In this document: positions 44,854 to 54,933 of the stretch, in pieces
Position numbering within the stretch: the first letter of the stretch is position 1
Layout: every line of letters begins with the position of its first letter
Origin: Hymenobacter latericoloratus
Lineage (GTDB): Bacteria > Bacteroidota > Bacteroidia > Cytophagales > Hymenobacteraceae
Direction: 5' to 3'
Assembly: GCF_014199535.1 (NCBI RefSeq)
Contig: NZ_JACHNV010000002.1
Span: 1,054,001-1,118,000, forward strand
Length of the DNA stretch: 64,000 nt
The notes under the pieces: model-generated
Databases searched by the model: none
What the model saw: only the letters and a program-made list of their open reading frames with translations
Told to the model about the DNA's origin: nothing
Program-made: the position numbers and the translations under genes

Positions 44854-45819
44854 TTACCAGCCAGGCTTGCCCTGCGGTTGCGATTGGGTGGCTTTGCGGG
44901 GTAACTGCTGCAGGTACTGCTGCTCGGAGGCGTGCAATGCTTCCAGGAGCTGCCGCGCCTGCCCCGGACTAAGGTTCATCTGTTGCAAACGAGCCCGCTG
45001 CGTTTGGATGTTAGCTTCCGCGTTGGTAGCGGCCTCCGTTCCGGCCCGGCGGCTGGCGCCAGTAGCGGCCTCTGCTCCCGTTTCAGAGTCGCTGAGGCCC
45101 CGAACCGACCCCGGCTCACTACCCTGGGCCACGCTGCGCTCCGGCCCCTGCCCCGGGCGTAAACTGCCCGCCGCGGAAGTGCCGGGGCGGGAAGATGGAC
45201 GGTTCGGGTCGGCCTGGCCAGCCAGGTCGGGGCGGGTTTGCGGGGTAGCGCGCGGATCTTGCTGCTGAGTTGGGTCGGCAACTTCACCTGGATTATCCGC
45301 TCCGGAGCGGGATTGGGGGGCGCTTTCGCCCGGCTTGCGGGAGCCAGGGCTGCCGTCGGAGCCCGGTGGGGGCGGGGTAGGAGCCCGGTGCGAGAGGAAG
45401 GTGCGCAGCACTTCATAGTTGAAGCGGGCGTCGGCGTTGGCAGGGTTAGCTACCAGGGCCTGTCGTAGGAGGCCGACGGCCTGCGCATAGTCGTGCTGGG
45501 CCGCCGCCAAAGCGGCTAGCTGCTGGAGGGCCACGCTTCGGGTCGCGGCCTCTTTGCTGGTAACCAGTCGGCTGTAGTAGCCCCGCGCTTCGGCGGCCCG
45601 GCCGGCCCGGGCCGTGGCATGGGCCAGATTGAGCCACACGGCCTCGTCGCGGGCCCCGAGGCTAAGGGCGGCTCTCCGGTAGGCGGTTGCCGCCAAGGCA
45701 TACCGCCCCTGGGCATAGGCCGCCGCTCCCTGCCGGATGGCTTCGTTCCGGTCGTGGATGCGGGTCAGACTGCCCCAGGTGCTGAGCAGCAACAGGCTGC
45801 CGACTACTATATTTTTCAC
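44854..45819 (-). CDS. BatC-like tetratricopeptide repeat protein
   Basis: 321 residues. An N-terminal anchor or signal (about 1-15) precedes TPR-like helices (about 25-125, 'AYAQGRYALAATAYRRAALSLG', 'GYYSRLVTSKEAATRSVALQQLAALAAAQHDYAQAVGLLRQAL'). A long Pro/Ser/Gly/Gln-rich low-complexity region (about 135-255) and a Gln-rich amphipathic end follow. It overlaps the upstream VWA gene by four bases. In Bat operons this protein follows BatB. Confidence 0.8.
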   Translation of the reverse strand: MKNIVVGSLLLLSTWGSLTRIHDRNEAIRQGAAAYAQGRYALAATAYRRAALSLGARDEAVWLNLAHATARAGRAAEARGYYSRLVTSKEAATRSVALQQLAALAAAQHDYAQAVGLLRQALVANPANADARFNYEVLRTFLSHRAPTPPPPGSDGSPGSRKPGESAPQSRSGADNPGEVADPTQQQDPRATPQTRPDLAGQADPNRPSSRPGTSAAGSLRPGQGPERSVAQGSEPGSVRGLSDSETGAEAATGASRRAGTEAATNAEANIQTQRARLQQMNLSPGQARQLLEALHASEQQYLQQLPRKATQSQPQGKPGW

Positions 45820-46799
45820 GGCCGAATCACTTTTACGGTAACTACCACATCCAGCAGCAGCAGCAGCAGCGCCAGCACCAGGGGGTAGCGGTAGCGGTTG
45901 TCGGCTACCGAAACAGTGCGCACCTGCTCGGCCTGTCCTTCCAGGCGGTTCAGGGCATTCAGCAGCAACGGAAACTCGTTGCGCCGGTCCGTAAGTTCAA
46001 AGTACTGCCCGCCGGTTTGCTCCGCCAGGCGGCGCAGGGGAGCCGGCACCAGGCGCGTTATAGCTTCCCGGCCGCGGGCATCCCGGACGTAGCCCCGGCC
46101 ACCGGCCTGCGGAATGCGGCTGCCCTCGGCGGTGCCCACGCCCATCGGAAACACGCGCGTGCCCGAGCGGGCCAGAATCCGCGTGGTCGGCTCCAGATTT
46201 TCACCAAAGTCCTCGCCGTCAGTTACCAATACAATAGCTACGGCGCGGGGCAGAGCCTCCGCCGCTGCCGACGGAGAGCGTTCCAGTCGCCGGAGCACCA
46301 ACTCCAGCGGCGCGGCCAGGTCGGTGCTGCCCGCCGGCACCAACGACGTTTGCAGCGTACTCAGAAACAGCTGCAGGGCCGCCTGATCGTAGGTAAGCGG
46401 GCATTGCACGTAGGCTTCTCTCCCGAACACGATAAGGCCCAGCCGGTCGGCCTGAAACCGATTGACCAGAGTCGTTAGCTCCTGCTTTACCTTCTGCAGG
46501 CGGGAGGGGGCCACGTCCACGGCGTCCATGGAGCGCGAGAGGTCCACCAGCAGCCACACATCCTTGCCCGCCGTCCGGACGGGGCGCTGCGTAATGCCGT
46601 AGGCCGGTCCCAGCAGCGCCGCCCCCAGCAGGCCCACGTAGGCCACCCGCAAAACCAATTTCCAGCCCAGAGCCCAGCCGCGCTGCCCCAGCGGGGCGGC
46701 CAGCCGGCGGGTGCGGAGCGCGTAGCCCAGGTAAAGCAGAAAAAAAATAATTGCCGCCAGCCCCTCAGGCCAGCCCAGCGGATACGCCCAGTTCAGCAC
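45816..46799 (-). CDS. BatB-like von Willebrand factor A domain membrane protein
   Basis: 327 residues. Two N-terminal helices (about 9-28 and 46-65), a VWA domain (about 80-290) with a MIDAS motif 'DLSRSMDAVD', a Thr in 'GSTDL', and Asp in 'VTDGED', then a C-terminal helix (about 302-322). In Bacteroidota, BatA-BatE genes lie together and are linked to envelope stress tolerance; only the B/C pair is seen here, so the others may lie elsewhere. Confidence 0.88.
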   Translation of the reverse strand: MLNWAYPLGWPEGLAAIIFFLLYLGYALRTRRLAAPLGQRGWALGWKLVLRVAYVGLLGAALLGPAYGITQRPVRTAGKDVWLLVDLSRSMDAVDVAPSRLQKVKQELTTLVNRFQADRLGLIVFGREAYVQCPLTYDQAALQLFLSTLQTSLVPAGSTDLAAPLELVLRRLERSPSAAAEALPRAVAIVLVTDGEDFGENLEPTTRILARSGTRVFPMGVGTAEGSRIPQAGGRGYVRDARGREAITRLVPAPLRRLAEQTGGQYFELTDRRNEFPLLLNALNRLEGQAEQVRTVSVADNRYRYPLVLALLLLLLDVVVTVKVIRP

Positions 46800-46931
46800 T
46801 ATGGTAACTTCTTAGCGTTCAAAATACAAGCCATGCACAGGCAAGGTAAAGTTGAGCCCGGAAAGGCCTAAAACGGCGCATACAGCCCGCTATTGAAGCA
46901 GCAAGATGGAAGATATTTTTTTTGAAAAGGG

Positions 46932-46960
46932 TTTGATTCTCCATTCTGCTTGTATATTTG
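46932..46960 (+). promoter_or_regulatory. Bacteroidota-type promoter of the tRNA cluster
   Basis: TTTG at 46932-46935 and TATATTTG at 46953-46960 match the -33 TTTG and -7 TAnnTTTG consensus of Bacteroidota housekeeping sigma, with 17 bases between. It stands 31 bases before the tRNA-Ser gene. Confidence 0.75.
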
Positions 46961-46991
46961 CACACCTTTCAGCCGGAAAGGTGTTCTACCT

Positions 46992-47080
<89 letters not shown>

Positions 47081-47087
47081 GTTTTTC

Positions 47088-47166
47088 TGAATGAAGAATT
47101 AAAAACGAAGGAATTAGAATTGGACTAGCGCCAATTCTAATTCCTTCGTTTTTAATTCTTCATTCA
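47088..47166. repeat. 36-bp perfect AT-rich inverted repeat between tRNA-Ser and tRNA-Pro
   Basis: Arms 47088-47123 and 47131-47166 are perfectly complementary with a seven-base loop. The left arm begins TGAATGAAGAATTAAAAACG. The right arm ends three bases before tRNA-Pro. It would fold into a very stable RNA hairpin, probably a processing site or REP-like insertion rather than an intrinsic terminator. Confidence 0.85.
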
Positions 47167-47169
47167 TTC

Positions 47170-47243
47170 CGGGGTGTAGCGTAGCCCGGTATCGCGCCTG
47201 CTTTGGGAGCAGGAGGCCGCAGGTTCGAATCCTGCCACCCCGA
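47170..47243 (+). tRNA. tRNA-Pro (TGG)
   Basis: 74 nucleotides. Acceptor CGGGGTG / CACCCCG, anticodon stem CCTGC / GCAGG with loop TTTGGGA giving anticodon TGG, T-arm AGGTTCGAATCCT. CCA is not encoded. Confidence 0.95.
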
Positions 47244-47247
47244 CTTG

Positions 47248-47290
47248 ATAGCCGTCAGCCCGCCTCTGGGGCGGGCGGCTATTTGTTTTT
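47248..47290 (+). terminator. Hairpin with T-rich tail between tRNA-Pro and tRNA-Arg
   Basis: ATAGCCG and GCCCGCC pair with GGCGGGC and GGCTAT, followed by TTGTTTTT. A standard intrinsic terminator shape, yet tRNA-Arg begins at the next base. Confidence 0.7.
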
Positions 47291-47364
47291 GACCCCGTAG
47301 CTCAGCTGGATAGAGCAGCTGCCTTCTAAGCAGCCGGTCATGTGTTCGAATCACATCGGGGCCA
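47291..47364 (+). tRNA. tRNA-Arg (TCT)
   Basis: 74 nucleotides. Anticodon stem GCTGC / GCAGC with loop CTTCTAA gives TCT (AGA/AGG). T-arm ATGTG-TTCGAAT-CACAT. The acceptor 5' GACCCCG pairs with 3' CGGGGCC except an A2-C71 mismatch. CCA is not encoded. Confidence 0.9.
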
Positions 47365-47375
47365 CATCAAGTATA

Positions 47376-47408
47376 AGCCACTTAGCGTATGCGCTGAGTG
47401 GCTTTTTC
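47376..47408 (+). terminator. Terminator after the tRNA cluster
   Basis: AGCCACTTAGCG (47376-47387) and CGCTGAGTGGCT (47392-47403) pair with one G-T, followed by TTTTT. Confidence 0.8.
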
Positions 47409-47571
47409 GTTATTGAATCCTGCCGCGGCGCCGGAGTTGAAACGGCAGGATGGCTGCTACCCGGCTGGTACCGCCGCCCGTTGCCCGAAGCGCCGGCGGC
47501 CTCGCCAGCCACCTGGCTTCTGATCCAGGGAACGGCCACGCCACTGACAGGGCAACGTTTACCGGTTTTAT

Positions 47572-48516
47572 ATGAAAATAAGTCGTGTGTTTCTGCTAAG
47601 TATTTGGGTGGGTGTGAGCACGCAGGCAACCGCTCAGCGCCGGCTAAACCGGAATGATTTTCAGTCATTGCCCTTCTTCGAAGAGGAGTTTGCTTACCGC
47701 TCCCCAGCCGATGCGGAGTTTCAGCGGCGGTGGGTAGCTGACCATCCGCAATCAACCATCGGCAACGGCTCAGAATATTACGTGCCGGCCCAGCTTGAAC
47801 TGCTACCCGACGGCCTGCCGCTGCCCGATGGCTCCGTTTCGCCGGGTAGCTTCCTGAGGATAAAAACCACCAGGCTCACCCAGGCCGAACGGGATACCGC
47901 CAATGCCCGGGCAGGGCGGACTGACATTGTTTATGCTTCGGGCAAGCTGACTTCCCGGATGAAAGGCGACCCTATTGCTCCGGCCGATGCGCAGGCCCAC
48001 CGGTTTGAGGGCTTTACGTACGGGTTGTTCGAAATTCGCTGCAAGCTCCCGGCCAGCGGACGGGGTATAGCACCGGCCTTCTGGCTAAATGCCCCGCGCA
48101 CCGAGATAGACATTATTGACAATCTGAATGATAATCCGGCTCGGGAGTGGCAAATGGGCGTGCTGGACTGGTCCCGGCGGGATAGCTGCGCCACGGGCGT
48201 TGACTGCTGGACCAAAGGCACCAAAATGCGCAAGCGGGGAAAGGACCTGGCCGCCGAGTTCAACGTGTACGGTGCGGTATGGACGCCGGAGGCAGTTACG
48301 TTCTACTTCAACGACCGGAAAATACTTTCCGTACCCCGCACCGCAGTGGTTACCTACAATCAAACCGCCCGGCTGATTGTGAACGTGGCCACGCAGGCCG
48401 ATGCCTCCTTTGCTGGCGGCGAGATGGTTATAGACTATATCAGGGTGTGGAAATTCAAAGAGAAACCGGCATCCCGGGCCAGATCTCCCCGCAAGCCTGA
48501 ACAGACAACCAACTAA
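47572..48516 (+). CDS. Secreted glycoside hydrolase family 16-like protein
   Basis: 314 residues. Signal peptide about 1-22 (ending ATAQR). The core has the GH16 plan: 'FTYGLFEIRCKLPASGRGIAPAFWLN', the catalytic strand 'RTEIDIIDNL', and 'VYGAVWTPEAVTFYFNDRKI' and 'MVIDYIRVWKF'. In typical GH16 enzymes the catalytic strand reads E-x-D-x-x-E (nucleophile and acid/base Glu); here the last position is Asp. It would act on beta-1,3-, mixed-linkage or other beta-glucans if active. The C-terminus is basic and low complexity. Confidence 0.85.
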   Translation: MKISRVFLLSIWVGVSTQATAQRRLNRNDFQSLPFFEEEFAYRSPADAEFQRRWVADHPQSTIGNGSEYYVPAQLELLPDGLPLPDGSVSPGSFLRIKTTRLTQAERDTANARAGRTDIVYASGKLTSRMKGDPIAPADAQAHRFEGFTYGLFEIRCKLPASGRGIAPAFWLNAPRTEIDIIDNLNDNPAREWQMGVLDWSRRDSCATGVDCWTKGTKMRKRGKDLAAEFNVYGAVWTPEAVTFYFNDRKILSVPRTAVVTYNQTARLIVNVATQADASFAGGEMVIDYIRVWKFKEKPASRARSPRKPEQTTN

Positions 48517-48912
48517 GGCATTTCGCGTCGGCGGGCGGAAACAAGGGCTCGCTGCCGCACCAGGCGGCCCGCTGGTTGTGCCGGGTAGCCTGTTGGTAGC
48601 ACGGGGGCTGGCGCGGGTAGTGAGGGAATCTGCTCTGGTCCGGCAGGGAAGCATAGCAGCTGCGCTTCCCGTCTCTTGGGGCTGCCGCTAAGCAGGAGGC
48701 TGTTGTGTTGTGGCATTCAAAGCTGCCAGGCCCGATTAAGAGCCAGGTTCAGAATCAAAGCCGTTAAAGATCAGCGTGTCCCGGTTGAGGAACGTATAGG
48801 TTTTGCGAAGCGGTCAGGCCTGCCCCCAAGACCCGGCCGCGGGCAGAGGAGCAGCGGGCTTGGGAGGGGTGGCAAATCGGCCTTCCCGCTGGTAAAAACC
48901 GAATTTTTTCGG
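48517..48912. other. Intergenic region upstream of gyrB
   Basis: No gene with family features. One minus-strand frame near 48725-48800 reads FLNRDTLIFNGFDSEPGS and might be a tiny gene remnant, but it has no start or support. A short inverted repeat CCGAA-TTTT-TTCGG lies at 48899-48912, just before the promoter element. Confidence 0.4.
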
Positions 48913-48920
48913 TATCTTTG
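48913..48920 (+). promoter_or_regulatory. -7 promoter element of gyrB
   Basis: TATCTTTG matches TAnnTTTG, 36 bases before the gyrB ATG. A -33 TTTG is not clear at the expected place (GGTA at about 48891-48894). Confidence 0.5.
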
Positions 48921-48943
48921 CCTACTTACGCACTAAGCGCTGA

Positions 48944-50944
<2,001 letters not shown>

Positions 50945-50954
50945 CAACACCCGG

Positions 50955-50984
50955 AAAGGCCCGCTGCAAAGCGGGCCTTTTTTG
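50955..50984 (+). terminator. Intrinsic terminator of gyrB
   Basis: GGCCCGCT-GCAA-AGCGGGCC followed by TTTTTTG, 14 bases after the gyrB stop. Confidence 0.93.
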
Positions 50985-51062
50985 TTAGGGCTTAGATACC
51001 AGTAAAGCGACTGCACTGCTCAGGGCTGGCGTTTTCCTAACTCATCCATTACCAATTAATGT

Positions 51063-51443
51063 ATGCGACAGACTATTTCCTCTGGCGCCCCGTGGGAACC
51101 CATTGTTGGGTACTCCCGGGCCGTGCGGGTCGGCAACGTGGTGGAGGTAGCCGGCACTACGGCTCAGGATGGGGCCACCATCACGGGCGACGACGCGTAC
51201 ACGCAGGCTACACGGGTGCTGGAGAAGATACGAGAAGCCTTGGCAGCGGCCGGCGCCTTGCCGGAACACGTCGTCCGGACCCGGATTTACCTGGTAAACA
51301 TAGCCGACTGGGAAGCCGTGGGCAAAGCGCACGGCGAAGTGTTCGGTAACATCCGGCCGGCCTCTACTATGCTGGCAGTGAGTGGGCTTATTGATTCAAG
51401 GTTACTGGTGGAAATAGAAGCCACCGCTATTATTCCGGACTAA
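51063..51443 (+). CDS. RidA/YjgF-family protein
   Basis: 126 residues. The family signature near the C-terminus is '[29 protein letters not shown]', with the conserved Arg and Glu of the active cleft. '[34 protein letters not shown]' is the typical N-terminal half. True RidA proteins hydrolyse reactive enamine/imine intermediates from amino-acid metabolism; several subfamilies lack this activity. It precedes ppk1 by about 50 bases. Confidence 0.92.
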   Translation: MRQTISSGAPWEPIVGYSRAVRVGNVVEVAGTTAQDGATITGDDAYTQATRVLEKIREALAAAGALPEHVVRTRIYLVNIADWEAVGKAHGEVFGNIRPASTMLAVSGLIDSRLLVEIEATAIIPD

Positions 51444-51496
51444 CCATACTTCTACGGCCGTTTGCTCGTATTTTGTCCGGCCTTTCTTTTCCTCGC

Positions 51497-53782
51497 ATGA
51501 AACTGTTCAAATCCGCCGACCTCATCCGCAAAAGCAAGTACATCAGCCGCGACCTGAGCTGGCTGCGCTTCAACTACCGGGTGCTGGACCAGGCGCGCGA
51601 CGCCGGCCGCTCTCTGTTCGACAGGCTGCGGTTTATGGCTATTACCAGCAGCAACCTCGATGAGTTTTTCATGATTCGGGTAGGCTCGCTCTATAACTAT
51701 ATCGACTACGGCAAGGAGCGGGTTGACTATTCGGGGCTGCGGGAGCTGCCCTTCCGGCGTAAGCTGCTGGACTTTGCCCACCGCTTCATCAACGACCAGT
51801 CCCTGACTTACCTCAATGAGCTGAAGCCCCTGTTTGAGAAAAACGGCTTCAACGTGCTCAAGATGGAGGAGCTGACGGAGCTGGAGCTGAAGAAGGCCGA
51901 TGGCTACTTCAAGAACACCATCTTCCCGCTGCTCACGCCCATGGTGTACGACTCCTACCATGGCTTCCCACTGATGATGAACCAGATGCTCATTTTCGGG
52001 GTCGTGACGCGGGCCGGGGGTGGGCTGGATGCCGAGGCCGAGCGCGGGCAGGAGCGCCTGACCTTCGTGCAGATTCCGCAAAACCTTTCGCGCTTTTTTG
52101 AACTCACGCGCAAGGATAAAGTGATATTCGTGCCCATTGAGGAGATTGTGCGGGCCAACCTGCCCAAGCTATTCCGCAACGTAGAAATCGTGTCGGCCAA
52201 CCTGTTCCGCATCACCCGCAACGGCGATTTTACCCTGGAAGAGTCCGACGATATTGACGTGGACTTTATCAAGGAAATCCAACTGGGACTTAAGACCCGC
52301 AAGAAGGGTAGGGTAGTGCGGCTGGAAGTAGAGCCCAACGCCTCGGGTTTGCTGATGCAGGTGCTGAAGGAGCGGTGGAATATTGATAACGGCAACGTGT
52401 TCGTTATCAATTCCCTGATTGATCTAAAGGGCCTGCTTCAGATTCTGAAACACCCCAACTTCCGGGGTAAGGGCTTCAAGCAGCCGGCAGCCGTAGCGCC
52501 CCTGAGCTTGCCGGAGGGCGCCGATGACAACCTCTTCGAGTACCTCAAGCACCACGATGTACTCCTGCACCACCCCTACAACAATATTGACCCCGTGGTG
52601 CGGCTGCTGGAGCAGGCCGCCGAGGACCCGCACGTGCTGGGCATCAAGCAAACCATCTACCGCCTCGCCGACGACTCCAGGGTGACGGCCGCCCTGCTGA
52701 AGGCCGCTGAAAACGGCAAGCACGTGTCGGTGCTGTTTGAGGTGAAGGCGCGCTTTGATGAGGAGCGCAATATTCGGGAGGGTGCGCGGCTCGAAAAAGC
52801 GGGCTGCTTCGTCATTTATGGGGTGAGCAAGTACAAGACGCACACCAAAATGATGATGATTATCCGGAAGGAAGGGGAAAAGGTGACGCGCTACGTGCAC
52901 ATTGGCTCCGGTAACTACAACGAGCAAACCTCCCGCATCTACACCGACGTAAGCCTGCTGACAACCAATGACGTGTACGGCCACGACGTGTCGGAATTCT
53001 TCAACGTAATCACCGGCCACTCCCAGCCCGACGATTACGAGTACCTGATTACGGCGCCCAAAGACATGCGCCAGCAGCTCATTTCCCTGATTCGGGAAGA
53101 GGTGCGCAACGCCAAGAAAGGCCTGCCCAGCGGCATCGTCATGAAGATGAACTCCTTAGAAGACAAGGAGATGATTGACGAGTTCTATAAGGCGAGTAAG
53201 GCCGGCGTGCCCATCCGGTTTATTGTGCGGGGCATTTGCTGCCTGCGGCCGGGCCGGGCGGGCCTCAGCGAGAACATTGAGGTGCGCAGCATTGTGGGCG
53301 ACTACCTGGAGCACTCCCGCATGTTCTACTTCCACCAGGCCGGCCAACCCAAAGTATATGCCGGCTCCGCCGACCTGATGGTGCGTTCCTTCGACCGCCG
53401 CATTGAGGCCCTGTTCCTGATTGTAAATCCCCAACTCAAGCGCGAGGCCATCAACATCCTGTATTTCAACCTGAAGGATAATCAGAACACCTACGTGATG
53501 CGCGAGGATGGCGCCTACATCCAGCGGCTGCCCGAGGCCGAAGAACCGGCCTTCAACGTGCACAAAGAGTTCTACAGCAAAAACTTCGGACTGGTATCGG
53601 AAACGCTGCTCTATGATGAGTGGCTGTCCTGCGCCACCATCCGGGCCAGCGCTACCTCCGATGCGGCCGAAAACCCGCCCTCCGTGCCAGTGGACGACGA
53701 GCCGAATGCCTCCGATGAAACGGCAGTGGCCGTGGACCTGGGCGCTGAGCCAGAGCCGGAACAAGAAGCGGCGCTGGAGTAA
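51497..53782 (+). CDS. ppk1: Polyphosphate kinase 1
   Basis: 761 residues from the ATG at 51497 (MKLFKSADLIRKSKYISRDLSWLRFNYRVL); a start 24 bases upstream is less likely. The N-terminal domain has 'NLDEFFMIRVGSL', and the two PLD-like catalytic domains include 'VLFEVKARFDEERNI', 'YKTHTKMMMI' with the phospho-His, and 'HIGSGNYNEQTSRIYTD'. It makes polyphosphate from ATP. The C-terminal 60 residues are acidic and low complexity, beyond the catalytic core. It converges with ppx. Confidence 0.96.
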   Translation: MKLFKSADLIRKSKYISRDLSWLRFNYRVLDQARDAGRSLFDRLRFMAITSSNLDEFFMIRVGSLYNYIDYGKERVDYSGLRELPFRRKLLDFAHRFINDQSLTYLNELKPLFEKNGFNVLKMEELTELELKKADGYFKNTIFPLLTPMVYDSYHGFPLMMNQMLIFGVVTRAGGGLDAEAERGQERLTFVQIPQNLSRFFELTRKDKVIFVPIEEIVRANLPKLFRNVEIVSANLFRITRNGDFTLEESDDIDVDFIKEIQLGLKTRKKGRVVRLEVEPNASGLLMQVLKERWNIDNGNVFVINSLIDLKGLLQILKHPNFRGKGFKQPAAVAPLSLPEGADDNLFEYLKHHDVLLHHPYNNIDPVVRLLEQAAEDPHVLGIKQTIYRLADDSRVTAALLKAAENGKHVSVLFEVKARFDEERNIREGARLEKAGCFVIYGVSKYKTHTKMMMIIRKEGEKVTRYVHIGSGNYNEQTSRIYTDVSLLTTNDVYGHDVSEFFNVITGHSQPDDYEYLITAPKDMRQQLISLIREEVRNAKKGLPSGIVMKMNSLEDKEMIDEFYKASKAGVPIRFIVRGICCLRPGRAGLSENIEVRSIVGDYLEHSRMFYFHQAGQPKVYAGSADLMVRSFDRRIEALFLIVNPQLKREAINILYFNLKDNQNTYVMREDGAYIQRLPEAEEPAFNVHKEFYSKNFGLVSETLLYDEWLSCATIRASATSDAAENPPSVPVDDEPNASDETAVAVDLGAEPEPEQEAALE

Positions 53783-53821
53783 ATCAGGTGGCCACCGGCA
53801 TACCTTACAGAGCTAAAACAA

Positions 53822-53857
53822 CAACCCCTTACCTCCAGATTTGGAGGTAAGGGGTTG
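53822..53857. terminator. Bidirectional terminator between ppk1 and ppx
   Basis: CAACCCCTTACCTCC (53822-53836) and its perfect complement (53843-53857) form a 15-bp stem with a six-base loop. It lies 39 bases past the ppk1 stop and about 80 bases past the ppx stop on the other strand. A-rich bases before it could serve as T-run for ppx. Confidence 0.75.
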
Positions 53858-53939
53858 CTACTTTCCAGGGGGGTAGGGAATAAATCAGGACCGACGCGCT
53901 GAACAAGCCAGTCAGGCTATCAGACGGCACAAGAAGCGT

Positions 53940-54932
53940 TTATTCTACTTCCGTGGAGCGGCTTTGCACGGCGGTTTTCGGGCGACCCGGTTTCAGGTCG
54001 CCGGCGGCCCGAAACTCGTCGAAGTGTTCCTCGAACAGGGTCTGAAGCATGCCATCTTTCAGACCGATATCGGGCACAATCATCTGGTTGACGTTGGCCC
54101 ACTCCATGGCCGAAAGGTAGATGTGACCGGCAGGCACAATCACGTCGGCGCGGTCAGGGTTGAGCAGGGCCACGTTTACCCGCTGGTCCATACTCATGGA
54201 GGTGAGGTGGTCGAGGATGGTGGCAATGCGGCGGCGCGTAACGGGCTTATCTACGGAAGGCTGAGCCATGCTGTAGAGCTTGTTGATGTTGCCGCCCGTG
54301 CCAATGGCGCGGGTTACGTGGTGGCGGCGGGCATTTTCGGTTACCCATTCCTCCATGCGCTGCCAGGTTTCGCGCATGGCTTCGGTGCTCAGCCCGGCTT
54401 CCTCTTGCTGCATCCGCCGGATGGAGCCCACCTCAAACGACTGCGAGGCGACCTTGCGCCGGTCGTGATAGATGTTGAACTCGGTGCTACCCCCGCCCAC
54501 ATCAATGTGGATGTAGTGCTTCTTGTCTTCGAGCAGGTTTTCGATAACCCGGTTAATGTAGGCGGCTTCGGCCTGCCCGTCAATCACCTGCACCGTCATG
54601 CCCAGCTCCTGCTGGATGCGGGCGGCTACCTGCTGGCCGTTTTTGGCCGTGCGCATGGCCGAGGTGGCGCAGATCAGGTAGTGGTTGGGGGCCACGTCGT
54701 GCACCTCCATCAGCAGGCGCAGGGCATGCAGAAACTTGATGAACTTCTCCTGTTTTTTCTCCGAAATGTGGCCGGTCGCAAATACGTCTTCGCCGAGGCG
54801 GAGGGGGTAGCGCACGTACTCCACGCGCTTGAGTCGGTACCGGTCGCCGTAGTGTAGCACAGCCGAAATCTGGCACCGTACAGCGTTGGACCCGATGTCA
54901 ATGGCAGCCAGTTTCAGTAAGGGGTATTCCAT
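53940..54932 (-). CDS. ppx: Exopolyphosphatase / guanosine pentaphosphatase family protein
   Basis: 330 residues from the ATG at 54932 (MEYPLLKLAAIDIGSNAVRCQIS); an in-frame ATG at 55028 would lie inside the inverted repeat element and has no family match. ASKHA-fold phosphate motifs are visible: 'AAIDIGSNAVR', 'IDVGGGSTEFNIY' and 'GTGGNINKLYSM'. It degrades polyphosphate (Ppx) or pppGpp (GppA). The short 330-residue form lacks the C-terminal HD-like domain. Its promoter region is now occupied by the 44-bp repeat of the nuclease element. Confidence 0.93.
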   Translation of the reverse strand: MEYPLLKLAAIDIGSNAVRCQISAVLHYGDRYRLKRVEYVRYPLRLGEDVFATGHISEKKQEKFIKFLHALRLLMEVHDVAPNHYLICATSAMRTAKNGQQVAARIQQELGMTVQVIDGQAEAAYINRVIENLLEDKKHYIHIDVGGGSTEFNIYHDRRKVASQSFEVGSIRRMQQEEAGLSTEAMRETWQRMEEWVTENARRHHVTRAIGTGGNINKLYSMAQPSVDKPVTRRRIATILDHLTSMSMDQRVNVALLNPDRADVIVPAGHIYLSAMEWANVNQMIVPDIGLKDGMLQTLFEEHFDEFRAAGDLKPGRPKTAVQSRSTEVE

Positions 54933-54933
54933 T

